NCBI RefSeq assembly: GCF_027595985.1
Contig: NC_073304.1
Location: 48,711,137-48,775,136, forward strand
Direction of reading: 5' to 3'
DNA length: 64,000 nucleotides
DNA from: Sorex araneus
Taxonomy: Eukaryota; Chordata; Mammalia; Eulipotyphla; Soricidae
Position numbers and translations under genes: made by a program. Under the pieces are notes generated by a model. That model had not been told where the DNA came from, ran no database searches, and saw only the letters and a list, made by a program, of their open reading frames with translations. Below are positions 39,380 through 52,704 of this stretch, piece by piece. Positions within the stretch are counted from its first letter, which is position 1. Each line of letters opens with the position of its first letter.

Positions 39380-40229
39380 TCTTTAAGACCCGGCCTAATG
39401 AGGTATATGCAACGTCTGTTTCTCCAGTTCTTAGGCGCTTCTGAGTCAGGGCATCTCATTAATTCCAATGCAAAAATAGTGGTTCTGGCTCCCATCTGCC
39501 TCACTGAACCTCCAATCTCTGCTCGCCAAGTCCTGTATTTCTGAGAATGTCCAGAAGGTGTCTCCACGTGCACTCATTTCAACGGGCGCCTTCCCTAACC
39601 ACTGAGCCAGTAGTTCCTCCAGACCCTCCTCTAAGCAGGGCAGAGAGGGTGAGGGACAAGAGAATGACTCACCTGTTCATGTTGGAGTAGAAAGATCCTT
39701 TTGGGGTCTACATTTTTTTAAGTTCAGAAAAAAAAATGCTTTGCATTTGGATCACAGCCTCTGGGTTCCAATGCTTCCAGGAAACTGGATCCCAGGAAGA
39801 GAATTAAAACATAGTTACCGTGTTTCAGTCACACGTGCTGCTCTGGAGTCTTTCTGGTGCAAGCTAATCAGCAAACTCCTTCTGCTCTTGGGTGAGTTCT
39901 CATCCAAGAAACTTCTCAGCCCTTCACTTTCTAGACATGCCCATTGACTTCCACGCCAGCACTGTATGTGTCCTGATTTCTTTCTCAGATAGTACTACCT
40001 CCTCTGGGTTCATGGACTTCCCTCACTCAGACCTGTCTCACCAGTTCACAGACATGCCCAGACAGGTTTGAAAGCACATGACAGACCCCAGGGGAGATCT
40101 CCCTATTCTGCAACTATAGTCCTATGAACTACTGTTGACAAGGCAGTCTCATTAGCACAGCCAACTTCATTGCCTAAATTTAGCATAAGGATGTAAAGAG
40201 CTCATGGGTTTTTGCTTGCTTGTTTTCTT

Positions 40230-40390
40230 TTCTTTGGGGGGCCACACCTGGTAGTTCATAGGGCTTACTCCTTGCACTGTACTCAGGGATCATTCCTGGT
40301 TGGGCTCAGGACCATATGTAGTGTCAGCAATCGAACTCTTGTCAGCCGCGTGCAAGGTAAGCCTCCTACCTACTGTGCTATGGCCATGGC
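40230..40390 (-). mobile_element. Shrew SINE
   Basis: Antisense. GGGCTTACTCCTTGCACTG, GGATCATTCCTGGTTGGGC, CAATCGAACTCTTGTCAGCC and CCTACTGTGCTATGGCC. Confidence 0.85.
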
Positions 40391-40486
40391 ACAGCTCATG
40401 CTTTTTAAAAAAAGGCTTATTCTATGTTCTATATAAGAATAAATAATGTCTTCAGATGTCAATGTATCTACATCCAAATTTTTTTT

Positions 40487-40552
40487 CTTAGTTTATGTAT
40501 CACACCCAGAAATGCTCAGGAGTTATAGAGTTACTCCTGGCTCTATAGAATT
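40487..40552 (-). mobile_element. SINE tail fragment
   Basis: Antisense. TATCACACCCAGAAATGCTC and AGTTACTCCTGGCTCTATAG cover only the 3' third of the A-tailed SINE. Confidence 0.65.
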
Positions 40553-40889
40553 TACAAATAAATTTTACATACCCAATGAGAGACACCTGATTCTTACTTA
40601 AGAGCGATAGCACAGCGGGTAGGGAGTTTGCCTTGCACATGGCCAACCCGGGTTCTATTCTTCCGCCCCTCTCGGAGAGCCTGGCAAGCTACTGAGAGTA
40701 TCTCGCCTGCACGGCAGACCCTGACAAACTACCCGTGGCATATTCAATATGCCAAAACCAGTAACAACAAGTCTCACAATGGAGACATTACTGGTGCCCG
40801 CTGGAGCAAATCAATGAGCAATGGGATGACAGTGATACAGTGAATGAGAGACACAGTTATTAAGCTCCTTTTTAAAAAGTTTCAGTATT
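40551..40889 (+). repeat. Short direct duplication, copy 2, split by a SINE
   Basis: Left part 40551-40586 and right part 40855-40889 reproduce 39313-39379. The long SINE at 40587-40842 and the second copy of its 12-bp target site lie between them. Confidence 0.7.
40587..40842 (+). mobile_element. Long shrew SINE subfamily without an A-tail
   Basis: GAGCGATAGCACAGCGGGT, TCCGCCCCTCTCGGAGAGCC, GCCAAAACCAGTAACAAC and an end GGGATGACAGTGATACAGTG. Target-site duplication AATGAGAGACAC at 40575-40586 and 40843-40854. Confidence 0.92.
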
Positions 40890-42392
40890 TATTCAGAATT
40901 ATTCCTGGCTTTGCTCAGGGGACCGATTAGACTAGAGTAATAAAAATAATCCTTTTCTAGTTATCTCATCGAGAATATAGGAAAATTTTAGAGTGATTGC
41001 ATAGACATCTGAGACGAAAAAGAAGAAATAAAGAAGGAATTAAAATAGCAATCACATCCTTCCTGGAATCACTAGAAAGCCAGAGGTGTGGAGTTCAAGT
41101 GGTAAATCCTTCCCCCTGCTGGCATCAGTCTGTCTCTGCAGTGCTCAAAAAAAACAGAAAAGACTAGTTTACCCTGGAAATTAAGAGTGGTGGGAAACAT
41201 AATGTTTTCATCTTAAACTGGAAGTGTATTATGATTCAATGACTGAAATGCTATCATTTAAGAGGGTGAGGAGGAAATATAACTTCCCCACTATCATTTG
41301 ATTTCAAGACAAAGGCAAGACTCTCTGTTCTATGAATTTAGATGATACTTACAATCAGCACAGCTTGGCCCTCGAGTAGATTCTATCTTGTATTCTCACA
41401 TGAATGTGGTATCTTAACCAAATTGATAAGATCCAGTTCAAGTAGAGACAATGGTCAGTGTTTTTATATCACTTATGTTAAGTTCATTATACAGTCAGCT
41501 GTCATTCAGCAATTGTTTTGTTGACTCTCCAGGTTGACCAGTAATTTCATATTCTCCCAGCAGGACCATTTCTATTAAGGAGACATTATAGTTGTAGCGG
41601 TAAGACCTCAGTCAAGGAGTACAACCATCACATTAAGAACATGGCATTTTCTTAAGTATACAGTGGGACACAGTTGCCAGAAACTAGGATGTTGGGATGC
41701 AGTGTGCTTCATGAACCATAACTCACCTAATGCAAAACAAAAGAAAATCATTGTGTTCTTGTGTGAAGTCAGATTTCAACCTATCTTCACAACTCCCAGG
41801 TTCTATCCTTGAGAACATAAGTAAAAAGAGAAAATGCTTGTCTCTGCAACATGTTTTAAAACTAATAGGAGTTATCACTCACTGTCTGAGAACCTGGCTG
41901 ATGAGTGCATTAAAGATAGGGAAATAAACAGTTCAGGGAACTTAAGAGTGTTTGGCATATGAATGCCTGTTGTTAGGTATCCCTTGGGCTTATTCTTGAC
42001 GGGAACGACATGTGAAGAGCCAGTAATGCTATATAGAAGTCTGTGTGTTTGATAGAGGCTTGCAATACATCGCATAGAATGAAAATGTGGGCTCTTCTGG
42101 GGTTTGTGTCAACAGAGGGCTTGGCACAAGGTGGCCAGGAATGTTTGTAGTCACCTCATTCACATCACAAGGTGCTGGACCCCCAGTAGTTCTCAGCCAA
42201 GATTCATTCATATCTGTTTCCAACATTTTTCTCATGGTTAATCTCGTTTCTCCTCATAACAAACTGATAGTGTTTTCTGAAAGTTGAGTCTTGTGTTTAT
42301 AATAATACCAAAGTGCAGTCACTAGGAAAAATGAAGTCACGAAATTTACCTATACAAGGATGGACATGGAGAGTATCATGCTGAGTGAAATG

Positions 42393-42399
<7 letters not shown>

Positions 42400-42436
<37 letters not shown>
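42400..42436. repeat. (GA)n microsatellite inside L1
   Basis: Grown from the AGTCAGAGAGAGA motif of the L1 3' region. Confidence 0.9.
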
Positions 42437-42439
<3 letters not shown>

Positions 42440-42705
42440 TTGCACTAATTTGCAGGATATAAAAAAAATAGTATGAGACTAATACCCAGGATAGAGAAAG
42501 AGGACAAGGGGGACTGGTTCATGATAGGAAGCTTGTGGCAAATGGGAGCGAGGGAGGGCAGTTAGGACAGAGAAGGGTCCACTATGACAATGGTAGTTGG
42601 AAATGATCACTCCAGACAAGAACTGAGTGCTGAAAGGAGGTAAAGTGATATACATAACCTTTCAGTAACAGTACTGCAAACCACAATGCCTAAAAGGTAT
42701 GTGTG

Positions 42706-42738
42706 TGTGAGAAAGAGACAGAGACAGAAAGAGATAGA

Positions 42739-42780
<42 letters not shown>
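42706..42780. repeat. (GT)n/(GA)n microsatellite inside L1
   Basis: Short GT part then a long GA run, in the position where related copies carry AGAGAGAGAGAAC. Confidence 0.9.
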
Positions 42781-42781
<1 letters not shown>

Positions 42782-42974
42782 AATATGTCTTTGATAGATG
42801 TAGGCTGTCATAGGGAATGGGGAGGGAAATTGGGACATTGATGGTGGGAAATGTACACTGGTGAAGGGACGGATGTTGGAACCTTGTATAACTGAAAGCC
42901 AATTGTGAACAAGTTTGTAACTGTGTATATCATGGTTATTCAGTTAAAAAGAGATAACAAAATTATAAAAATAG

Positions 42975-43125
42975 AGTTTGTGTGTTGAAGGATAGGCAAT
43001 GTGGACCTAGGGGAGGGAAGTGGTCACACTGGTAATGGGATTAGAATCATGTATATGGGAAATCATCATTAACAGTATTGCAAATCATAGTTCCTCAAGC
43101 AATAAAAAAGACTTGAGTAAAAAAA
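42975..43125 (+). mobile_element. Older L1-like 3' end
   Basis: Sense. AAATCATCATTAACAGTATTGC followed by AAATCATAGTTCCTCAAGC and an A-rich end. It appended directly after the younger L1. Confidence 0.5.
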
Positions 43126-43664
43126 AAATTAAAAGACAGGTCCAATTTACTCAAGTAAAAAGTGAATGGTCATAGTCACAGTCAATGACAGCTAGAGATG
43201 GCCGAGTGGTCAGGTGTTCTGTCTAAAGCTTCTAAGGGCACTGAGCAGTGTTTAAGAAGCTCAGGCTTTCCGTTATCACACTAAGCATTTAACATAGCAG
43301 AGCCTCGGAAGTCACCTTGCTTGGCAGATTGGGACATTCCATACACTGAGTGAAATGGATTTCAACCTGCACCTCAGACTCTGCCTAGTTTCCACTCTGC
43401 CCATCTCCAGAGAGCAAATGGCCTGCTATGGGACTTCTTTTGACCTCTGGCATTTCTCCGGGTTTCGGAACTGACATGAAATAGGTCAAAAGGCCAGAGA
43501 ACAGTCCAAAACAAACCAAGTTTGGTTTATGGTTTGGGAACACGGATCAGCTGAGGTGTAAGCAGAATTCAGGTTTAACTTCATAGGCCCCAAACCCTAC
43601 CGTCAGAGTGAAAAACAGGCCCAGATCTAAAAACCATTCCAGTCACTGCTTTGTTAAGTGATTC

Positions 43665-43745
43665 TTTGTTTGGAGGTCACTCCTGACAGTCCTGGAGCCC
43701 AGTAGGTAGGTGGATCCAATTCAAAGCATGCAATCCAGCACATGT
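43665..43745 (-). mobile_element. Old SINE fragment
   Basis: Antisense. TTTGGAGGTCACTCCTGACAG and CAAAGCATGCAATCCAGCAC. Confidence 0.35.
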
Positions 43746-43764
43746 GTGTGTGTATGCGCATGTA

Positions 43765-44010
43765 TGAATAAGTGAAAATTATTGTATCTCACATTGGGAC
43801 CAAACTATTGTTGCTAATTGAGTCTTCTGCTTTAATGCTTTTATTAATCAAGCTAATTTGGCTTCTCTGGTGCATTGCCATCATAGTGGTGCTCTTACCG
43901 TCATGGTAGTATTGTAGACTTTGGAGATGTCAGTCCCACAGCCTCAAATGCTACAATTCTGGCCTTCGGAGAAGTGATCTTAAGAAAACAGAAAAAAAAT
44001 CAAACAAACA
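43765..44010 (-). mobile_element. Shrew L1 internal 3' segment, antisense
   Basis: ATTATTGTATCTCACATTGGG, ACTATTGTTGCTAATTGAG, ATTAATCAAGCTAATTTGGC and GGCCTTCGGAGAAGTG. It parallels 36930-37130. Confidence 0.6.
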
Positions 44011-44090
44011 AAAAATCAAGTAATCTTAACTACTTCTCTCAGCCTCAGTTTCTTCCTCTCTAAAATGGGAAGAAAATAAAGTGTGCCTCA

Positions 44091-44680
44091 TCTCCACAAT
44101 GGAATACTATGCAGCTGTTAGAAAAGATGAAGTCATGAATTTTGCATATAAGTGGATCAACATGGAAAGTATCATGCTAAGCGAAATGAGTCAGAAAGAG
44201 AGAGACAGACATAGAAAGATTGCGCTCATCTGTGGAATATAAAATAACAGAGTAGGAGACTAACACCCAAGAATAGTAGAAATAACTACCAGAAGGTTGG
44301 CTCCATGGCTTGGAAGCTGGCCTCACATGCTGGGGGAAAAGGCAGTTCAGATAGAGAAAGGAACATCAAGTAAGCTCTGGTTAGAGAACCCGCTCGGGAG
44401 GGGAGATGTGTGCTGAAAGTAGACTATAGATTGAACACAATGGCCACTCAATACCCCTATTGCGGACCACAACACCCAAAAGGAGAGAGAGAGAGAACAA
44501 AAGTGTATGCCCTGCCACAGAGGCAGGGTGGGTGGGGGGGATGGGATTGGGAGGTGGGAGGGATACTGAGTTGTATGAGGGAAACACAAGTATGAGGGAA
44601 ACACAAGTATGAAAATGTGTAAATCTGTTACTATACCCTCATGGTGACTCACTTATTAATAAAAAATTTTTTTTAAAAAG
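44091..44680 (+). mobile_element. Shrew LINE-1, 5'-truncated
   Basis: Sense, 590 bp. CCACAATGGAATACTATGCA, the ATGCTAAGCGAAATGAGTCAG word typical of mammalian L1 3' ends, the G-rich block and CTCATGGTGACTCACTTATT. A degenerate 18-bp target-site duplication (AAAATAAAGTGTGCCTCA versus AAAAGAAAGCGTACCTCA) flanks it. An 18-bp tandem duplication (GTATGAGGGAAACACAA) lies at about 44573-44609. Confidence 0.85.
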
Positions 44681-45492
44681 AAAAGAAAGCGTACCTCACA
44701 GGAAGGGATCACATGAAGGAAGGCACATTCAGAACATGGCCAGAGGCCCTGGGAAATGCTGGGTGCAGTGCTGAAAAATCTGAAGGTGGGAGACTAACAC
44801 AATAAGCCCTTCTTTGAGAAACTTTGGCTGTTAGCCTCCTGGGTTTACCTAGTTTCCCTATGGAGGTCACAGAACTTCCAACTGCAGGAAGAAATGAGCA
44901 GGGAGGCTTGCACCCCCTTCCTTCCATAGCCCTGCTTCCCCAGTGGCTAAGAAGGAGGGGACTCTTCTGGCAGTGGCCTTACAGGATCCTACTGGAAATT
45001 GGTGTCATGGGGAGGAGGGGCCCATTTTACCCTCTTCCTTCCCAGAGGGTCAGACTTTCATCACACAGTCTGAAGCTCGCACACTAATAAACTGCTGGCA
45101 TGATTGATCCTGCCTTGGCATCTGCGCCTCTGAAGGCCAAGGGGAAGGCATTTGCCAGGGTTCTGTTCTGACGGCTTACACTAGCCCTGGGAGGCCTGCG
45201 CAGCGTGCAGCATGCGTGCTCAGCGATTCACAAGTACAGTTGCATCATCACAGCCCAAGGGAAGCAGGGGTGAGACAGGATAAGCTTGCACAAACACATG
45301 TGAGCAACTTAAGTCCAGATCTTTCTCTATGCAAATTTTCTAACACTTCAAATTAAAAATGTAAAGAATGTTCATCAGCATGTTAGCTGGGGAAGTACCA
45401 GAAATGGAAAAGCTCCTATTGAATTCTATTCAGCTACCAAAAACTGAAGCTCACAGTCTGGACTGAATTTCTGTTAAACTGCAGAGATAAAT

Positions 45493-45642
45493 CTGGGCCA
45501 GAATGACAGTCTAGTGGGTATGGCTCTTGCCTTGCATGCAGTTCACCCAAGTTTGATTCTGAGCACCCCATATAGTCCCCAAGCCCTGAGTGCAGAACAT
45601 AAGTACCTCCAGGTATGCTCCCTCCCTTAAAAAAAAAAGATA
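45493..45642 (+). mobile_element. Shrew SINE
   Basis: Sense. GGGCCAGAATGACAGTCTAG, CCTTGCATGCAGTTCACCC, TTTGATTCTGAGCACCCC and a poly(A) end. The middle is deleted. Confidence 0.85.
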
Positions 45643-46514
45643 CAGATAAATCCATGTTAAGGATATGCTAAAAAACAAAGGTGTTCCAGAAAGGCTCAAG
45701 CAGGTTTGCAAATGAATAGACTGTGTGGCAGCATGAGCCTGTGTAATTTAAGACCGGATCTACAGAGCACTTTCAAATCATCTATAGCAGTTTTTCTCAG
45801 ACTTTCTCCAGCTGTGGCCCTTTTCCATCTTCTTGCCTTCCTATAATTCCCCCTGTTACCAATTGGCCCCCTATCTTGCAGTGACTCCCCATTTACATGA
45901 TTTCCTCAGTGCCCCTTCTGGAACATCCTAGAGGTTAAGAATGCAAGCATTCTTAAACCTTTTCACACCAGCACAGGCCAGTGAGTTCACAGGGAAGTCC
46001 AGTGGTCGATAGGATCTTTCGTGTGAGTTTGCACTCCCACCAAACCATCTTCTACAGTTTGAACAATCTGTATGGGGTTCAATTTTTTCCCTTTGGGAGA
46101 TGTTCAGCTCAGAGGTGAGGGCTTCCAGTTAGATACTGAATCAAGCACTTGGTTTGTCTATTAGTTCAATATCCTGGGTTTTCAACAAGAATTTAATATA
46201 TTTAAGTAGACAGAGAGACCAGGGTCCATCATATTCAAACTATTTTAAGCAAAACTAAGAAACGGTCCACCCGGCTTTGGTGTCTCCCATGTCTTCCTTT
46301 GGACTCTCTAATTCCTCACTCCCCACCCAAATGCCAAGGCTTAAATTTACTTATCGTGGCTCAAGGGAATAAGTTTTACTCAGCCCTTGCTTCCCCTCAT
46401 GCCACTGTTCCACCCTTTCTTCCATCCAGCTGTCAAACTGATGGGACTGTGTCATACCAACAGGTGAAATGGCTTGTGCAATGATGGTCCTAGGGGTATG
46501 CAAAGTCGATTTTG

Positions 46515-46712
46515 TTTGTTTGGGTTTGGAGGCCACATCCTGCAGTGCTCAGGAACTTCTCCCAGAGGGGTCACTCCAGGTAATGTTCACGGTACTATGC
46601 ATTACCTGGGGTGAGGAAGAGGGGTGCCAGCAGTGGGCCACGTTTTGTGGTGCTTGAGGGGACCATATATTGCCAGAGATTGGAACCCAGGTCTCCTGCT
46701 TGAAAAGCATAA
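46515..46712 (-). mobile_element. Old SINE copy
   Basis: Antisense. GGAGGCCACATCCTGCAGTG, CTTGAGGGGACCATATATTG and GAACCCAGGTCTCCTGC. Confidence 0.6.
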
Positions 46713-46784
46713 GGCTTTTAAAGCTGATCTTTTTTAAAGCATACTTTTTTCTGATTCTTTAAGTGACTTTCCTTCTCAGCCTCT

Positions 46785-46930
46785 TCTCAAATGTGTTCAG
46801 GTCTACTCTTGACTCTGTGCTTAGGGACTTCTCCTAGCAGAGGTCAGAGAGCCAACTGCAGTGCCAGAGATCAGACTGTGTTAGCTACGTGCAAGGCAAA
46901 CACCTTACCCTCTCTATTAGCCCTGCAGCC
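46785..46930 (-). mobile_element. Old SINE copy
   Basis: Antisense. CTACTCTTGACTCTGTGC, TTAGGGACTTCTCC, TACGTGCAAGGCAAACACC and TATTAGCCCTGCAGCC. Confidence 0.7.
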
Positions 46931-47475
46931 TGTAGAATTGGTTATTTTTAATATCATTCATTCTGAAATGGTTCCCCTCTGCCTCTAAATCTGGATATTT
47001 CTGTCTTCGTTTAGGTTCTCCAACCCTCACTGTCTCCCCTCACTGATTCCCTATGGGTGCATCAGTATCTCAGAGACTGCAAAGAACAAGGCCTGATGTT
47101 AAGAAAATGAAAAGTTGGATATTGTTCAGAACTCTGATCATTGTACTTCCATAGAAGGTGAGGGCTGTATTTCACCAGAGTTCAGTAATCTCCTGGCACC
47201 AAGGCAACAACTCCAAATACACATCTTTGGTTTCTTATTCAAAGTAGTCTATTAACCAGCTGTGCTGTGATTTTATTTGGAAAACTCAATTCTGACAACA
47301 GACTGATTCTAAAAGAATACATTAACGCTAAGAAAAGGGCTCTAACTTCCTAAAATATCACGTTTGCCTTTGCCAATGTTTACACACACACATTCAAATA
47401 AATGCCCCCAAACCTGGAGGTGAGCTGTACAAAGATCATCCTGTACTGCAGATGAACACAGGCTGCTTTGTTCCC

Positions 47476-47483
47476 TGTAAACA
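47476..47483. promoter_or_regulatory. Possible forkhead (FOXA-type) site upstream of PYGL
   Basis: TGTAAACA, the forkhead core, about 1.06 kb upstream of the PYGL start codon in repeat-free sequence. FOXA proteins drive many liver genes, so the site is plausible, but an 8-bp match occurs often by chance. Confidence 0.2.
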
Positions 47484-47728
47484 AGGCAACTGGCTCTGTA
47501 AGCAGCGCTTGCCTTTCCCACACACAGACCCTTCTCTACCCGGCCCCTCCCCACTTTAAAATAGAAGCTCCTTCAGACCTCAAGTGAGGGCCCAAGTGAA
47601 AGTCCCTCCCACACATACCTAATCCCTCTGAAGGGGCCAACTCAGATCTTCCTGACCTAATAGGGTGTTCTGAACTGGGTGAGCTTGGGGCTTAAGGACC
47701 TCAAATCCCTGAGTCCTCGAAAACTAAA

Positions 47729-47915
47729 GGAGGGTTGGAGTAATAGATCCAGCGGGTCAGAGTGCTTGCCTTGATTGCGGCCCACCAGGGTTCAATCCCT
47801 GGGACCCCTTAGGGTCCTGCGAAATCCTGCCAGGAGTGATCCCTGAGCACAAAGCCAGGAGTAAGTCCCGAGCACCCCCGGGTGTGGCTTAGAAAATAAA
47901 ATAAAAAATAAATGA
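47729..47915 (+). mobile_element. Shrew SINE
   Basis: Sense. GAGGGTTGGAGTAATAGATC, GGGTTCAATCCCTGGGACCC, GGAGTGATCCCTGAGCACAA and GGGTGTGGCTTAGAAAATAA. The nearest SINE to the PYGL promoter. Confidence 0.88.
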
Positions 47916-48075
47916 ATACAAGCAAAGGAAGAGTCCTAGGTTTTATTTTGAGGTCTGGGTCCAAGATAAGGCACAGCCAAGGACTGCCAAGGTGAGGGGG
48001 ACAAGTCAAAGCTTTCTAACCTTTTGCAAGACGCCTAAAAACAGAGAAAGCCCCCACAAGCCGCCGCGAAGATGA

Positions 48076-48945
<870 letters not shown>

Positions 48946-49949
48946 TAGTAGGGAAGTACACTCCATCAAGTCCAGGGAGACAGAAACGTGCCTAGAGGGC
49001 GGGTGAGCCATGCCACCAATCCCTACCACCCAGTGCAACTCCCCGCCACCTCCCCCCAGCCCCAAACCTCAGTGCAGGCTGGCGCTCCGGGACTGCCCGG
49101 TCTCCCTTGCCCATGCCTGCTAGGGACTCCTTTCAGGGTCTTGTAAGCAGCCGGGATCCGCTAGCCTTTAAGCGGGGAGGTGGGGGCGGGAGGTGCGCCT
49201 CCTGCGTACTTGCTCCACCAGAGATCTAGGCGCGAAAAGCCCAGCCTGAGTGGAGCCTGGCATATGCAGATCTAATGAGAGGTCACAAGAGTGGAGGGGA
49301 TGGAGGGGATGGAGCAGGAAAGAAGAGTTGGAGACTGTGAGTCTAGATGGAGGGACGTGGTGGAGACTCCAGAGCTTCACAGAGGAGTGGGGGGCTAGGG
49401 GCAACCTGAGTGGCTCCTAGTAGCACCAGCTCCAGGCTGGCAGAATTGGAGGCCCATAAGGCCCAGCAGGTGCTGGACCTCAGCCATAACCCCTAGTTGC
49501 TGCAGAGGAAGGCTGTGCTTCCACCGTCTGACCCAGCCCCTCAGCAGAGCGGCTGGGAGAGAGGGCCCCAGGGTTCCTGGGGCAGAGAGAAGCTGTCAGC
49601 GCTTTGCGAGTGTGGGAAAGTGGGGTGGGGAGGATTGAGAGGCCCTGGCAGAGGGAGTGTGTTGTGCTCTGGGTGAGGGGTGAGGGGGAGAGGCCCCCTG
49701 GCTGGAGGAGGGAATGAGCCTTTCTTGGGAGAGGAAACTGGAAAGGCGGGTTGTTGGAGATCCGAGGTGGCATGTAAATACCAGGAGCTTTCTTCATTGG
49801 AACAGCGCGGAGAGTAGTGCAGACACCCAGGAGGCAAAATTCCCGAAGCAAAAGAAAACTTCTCATAGTTTTAAAAACTGCAGCGTCAACGAAACTTTTA
49901 AATGGAGAATGATGCCCTGGCCTAAGGCTCCAAGAAAGGGAGCAGCTGT

Positions 49950-50106
49950 GTTTTCTCAGCCTGGAGGTTGGGCCACACTCTGGCTCTGCACTCAGAGATC
50001 ACACTTTAGAAAGGCTCAGAAGACCATAAGTGGTGCTGGGGATTAAATCCGGTAGGTCACGTAGAGCATGTGCAAGGCGCGCTCCTTATCTGCTATGTCT
50101 CAGGCT
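49950..50106 (-). mobile_element. Old SINE copy
   Basis: Antisense. GGGCCACACTCTGGCTCTGC, GTGGTGCTGGGGATTAAATC and TGTGCAAGGCGCGCTCC. Confidence 0.75.
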
Positions 50107-51556
50107 CAAAGTAACAACTATTTGGCCTTAGAGAACACTTTGTGCCTCTGCGTATTTACTGAATCTTCATTTGTCCAGAGCAGACGCTACTAAGCAAGCA
50201 CACCAGATTGCCCCTGACCTGAAATTTTAATTTGTAAACTTTTGAGTTGGGGAGTGAGCTATAGAGCCATATTTTAGAACCACATCCCCATTTCCAGCCA
50301 TTTCGCCCCTCTAACACTTTAGCACCATAGAATCCACTTTCCTGTGTTTTTCCCTCTGGCAGTTTGTCAGGTCTGTAGTGGTTTTTCTGGGTCCCTAGCA
50401 TGTGTCTTTGCTGGGCCCACCCGTCCTCCTTAAATACGTGTGTAAATAAGCCAGATACTCTGACCTTGACATTCTGGGAACACCCGCAGAACCAGCAGGA
50501 GTGTTTAAGCTTCTCTCCTACCCCCATGGCCCTCCACCCCAGTACTCCAGTAAGTAACTGCCAATGAATTCCTCGTCTGGATCTCCATCTGAAGTCTTTC
50601 TCAAACTCTGTTCCCACCCTTCTCAGTGTTTGATGAGTGAGTGCATCTAGACCTCTCCCTTTTACCTCAAATTCAAATCATTCTCTCCCAAGCCTGCCTT
50701 CTCCACCTTCTGCGAAATCAATGGCATGTCAGTTACCCAGAGCAAAATTTGCCTCACCTTCCTCCTGTGTTCCCCATTCAACAGGTCGCCACCTTCTGCT
50801 GTTTCTGCCATATTCCTCCAAATTACCCACTTGCCACCATTCTCACCTCTAGGCCTCAGTGAACTCCTGGTCTATGAATACATTGCTTAGTTATTACCTG
50901 CTTCCTGCCACAGCTGGCTAGCAGACATGCTTGATTTGGCCAGCAAGATGAGAGCTCCGGGGCATGCCAATACTCCTTGTTGTTTTGTATGACCTCCAGT
51001 ACAAATTTTCTTTCTCTGCTGACCTGGAGGCCTAGAGTTTTCAGCCAACTATGCTTTGTTATTATATGCCCCTTTGCTGCCAATAATAACAGTTATCAGA
51101 CTTTTCAGGCCCTTCTTAGCCCAAGTAAACCAGTCTTCCCAGCTCATCTCCTGTTATTTTACCTTACTCGAAACCAAGGTGCTGGCCTGTCCATCCCTCT
51201 GCTCCTGGCCTGAGAGTACTTTCCCTTTCAGTCACTAAGCTCTCTCCCGCCTGTCCTGTAAGAACTGCCTCTGTTACCGCATTTTTCCAGAAGTATTTTG
51301 TCCTTGAGTAGTGCTACAATTATCTTTTAAACATTGTTTTTTAAAATCTCTTCTTTAAGTCTTTAAAGAATGTTCACTTTTGAATATAATATTAGTAGTT
51401 TGTATATATAATTTACAAAGTACATTAAAAAATCCTCAATTTTTTTTTCTCAGAGACCACTGACTAAAAGAATGGGCAAGACTAGTGATTAAGGTCTTCC
51501 TCTATCCTCCCAATATAAGTTAGGTTACCACACATTTTTTAAAAAGGTTATTTATG

Positions 51557-51728
51557 GGGGCTGGAGCGATAGCACAGTGGGTAGGGCATTTGCCTTACAT
51601 GTGACCGATCCGGGTTCGATTCCCAGCATCCCATATGGTTCCCTGAGCACCACCAGGAGTAATTCCTGAGTGCAGAGCCAGGAGTAACTCCTGTACATTG
51701 CCAGGTGTGACCCAAAAAGAAAAAAAAT
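51557..51728 (+). mobile_element. Shrew SINE, full length, young
   Basis: GGGGCTGGAGCGATAGCACA, GGGTTCGATTCCCAGCATCC and GGTGTGACCCAAAAAG. Target-site duplication AAAAAGGTTATTTATG / AAAACGGTTATTTATG at 51541-51556 and 51729-51744. Confidence 0.95.
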
Positions 51729-52379
51729 AAAACGGTTATTTATGAAAAAATAGGAACTTGCCTTAAACACCCGTTCTTATAAAGTCTGTCATGTGACCGG
51801 TATTCTGTATTGCTTAATTTTGAGCAACAGCATTTCTTAACAACCTTGAAATGCCTTAAAATGTCTAAGTCCATGTTAATTTGGAATAACTAAATCAACA
51901 CATTTAAGACAGATAAAATCATTACTGAATGTAAGTAATTCTTCACAGCAGCAAGAATTGTGTGTGTCTGTCTACACATATGTTGCGTGCACATATGTAT
52001 GTCTACATATGCTGTGTTTGCAACCAAGCTTCTTATAGATCACTAAAAAGTAAAAATTCAGTGTGTACTGTTCATCTTACAGAGATCCTGAAAATGCATA
52101 GAAAAGAATGGGGGGGAAATGGCCCTAATATTACACAAATGGGTGTTTGTGGCTTGAGCTTCTCCTTTCTGTGATATTCCATCCTCCTTTACAGGGGCCT
52201 GCCAAGGGTGTAGGGAGCATCATGCATCTCTTTGACATGTATCTGTCTCTGGAAAGAGATTTTTTTTCCCAACTGACACAAAGTAGCTGATAAGCTGATG
52301 AGGTTCCGAATAATAGCATGTAGATATTTAAGCAAATTCGACAGGTATGATATATGATCTCCCACGCCACCACTAGCAT

Positions 52380-52457
52380 TGGCCAGGAGTGATCCCTGAG
52401 CTCAGAGCTTCACTTCACAACAGATGTAAGTCTTGGACACTGCTGAATATGGCCCAG
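52380..52457 (+). mobile_element. SINE 3' fragment
   Basis: GGCCAGGAGTGATCCCTGAGC to CTGCTGAATATGGCCC. Confidence 0.55.
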
Positions 52458-52469
52458 TATCCATAGTAT

Positions 52470-52503
52470 GTATCTAAATTACTTAAGTATCTAAATTACT
52501 TGG
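52470..52503. repeat. 17-bp tandem duplication
   Basis: GTATCTAAATTACTTAA followed directly by GTATCTAAATTACTTGG. Confidence 0.85.
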
Positions 52504-52704
52504 ATCAAAGTCACAGTGATGTGTTTTGGAAAATAGTGCTAAGTGACCTGCTAAGATACAGATGTTGACTCTCTCTGTGAAGATTTTTAAAATCATTGTT
52601 TTATAAAAATAGTAAAATTTCTAAATCAACATTTTCATATATTTCAAGTATATTTACATATCTAGTAGGTATACTTATAGATATTTAATATATTAAACTA
52701 TGTT

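Larger units (their letters stand above)
42318..42950 (+). mobile_element. Shrew LINE-1 3' end with (GA)n expansions
   Basis: Sense. GGATGGACATGGAGAGTATC and ATGCTGAGTGAAATGAGTCAG, a (GA)n run at 42400-42436, CAGTAACAGTACTGCAAACC, a second (GA)n run at 42741-42779, CTGGTGAAGGGACGGATG and CATGGTTATTCAGTTAAAAA. Confidence 0.85.

Noticed and set aside
42400-42780. CRISPR-like spaced repeats
   Set aside because: These are GA microsatellites inside an L1 3' end; there is no repeat-spacer periodicity, and none exists elsewhere in the window.
45780-46180. Possible old L1 or other repeat (GTTTGCACTCCCACCAAACC)
   Set aside because: The single short match to antisense L1 is not enough to name the element.
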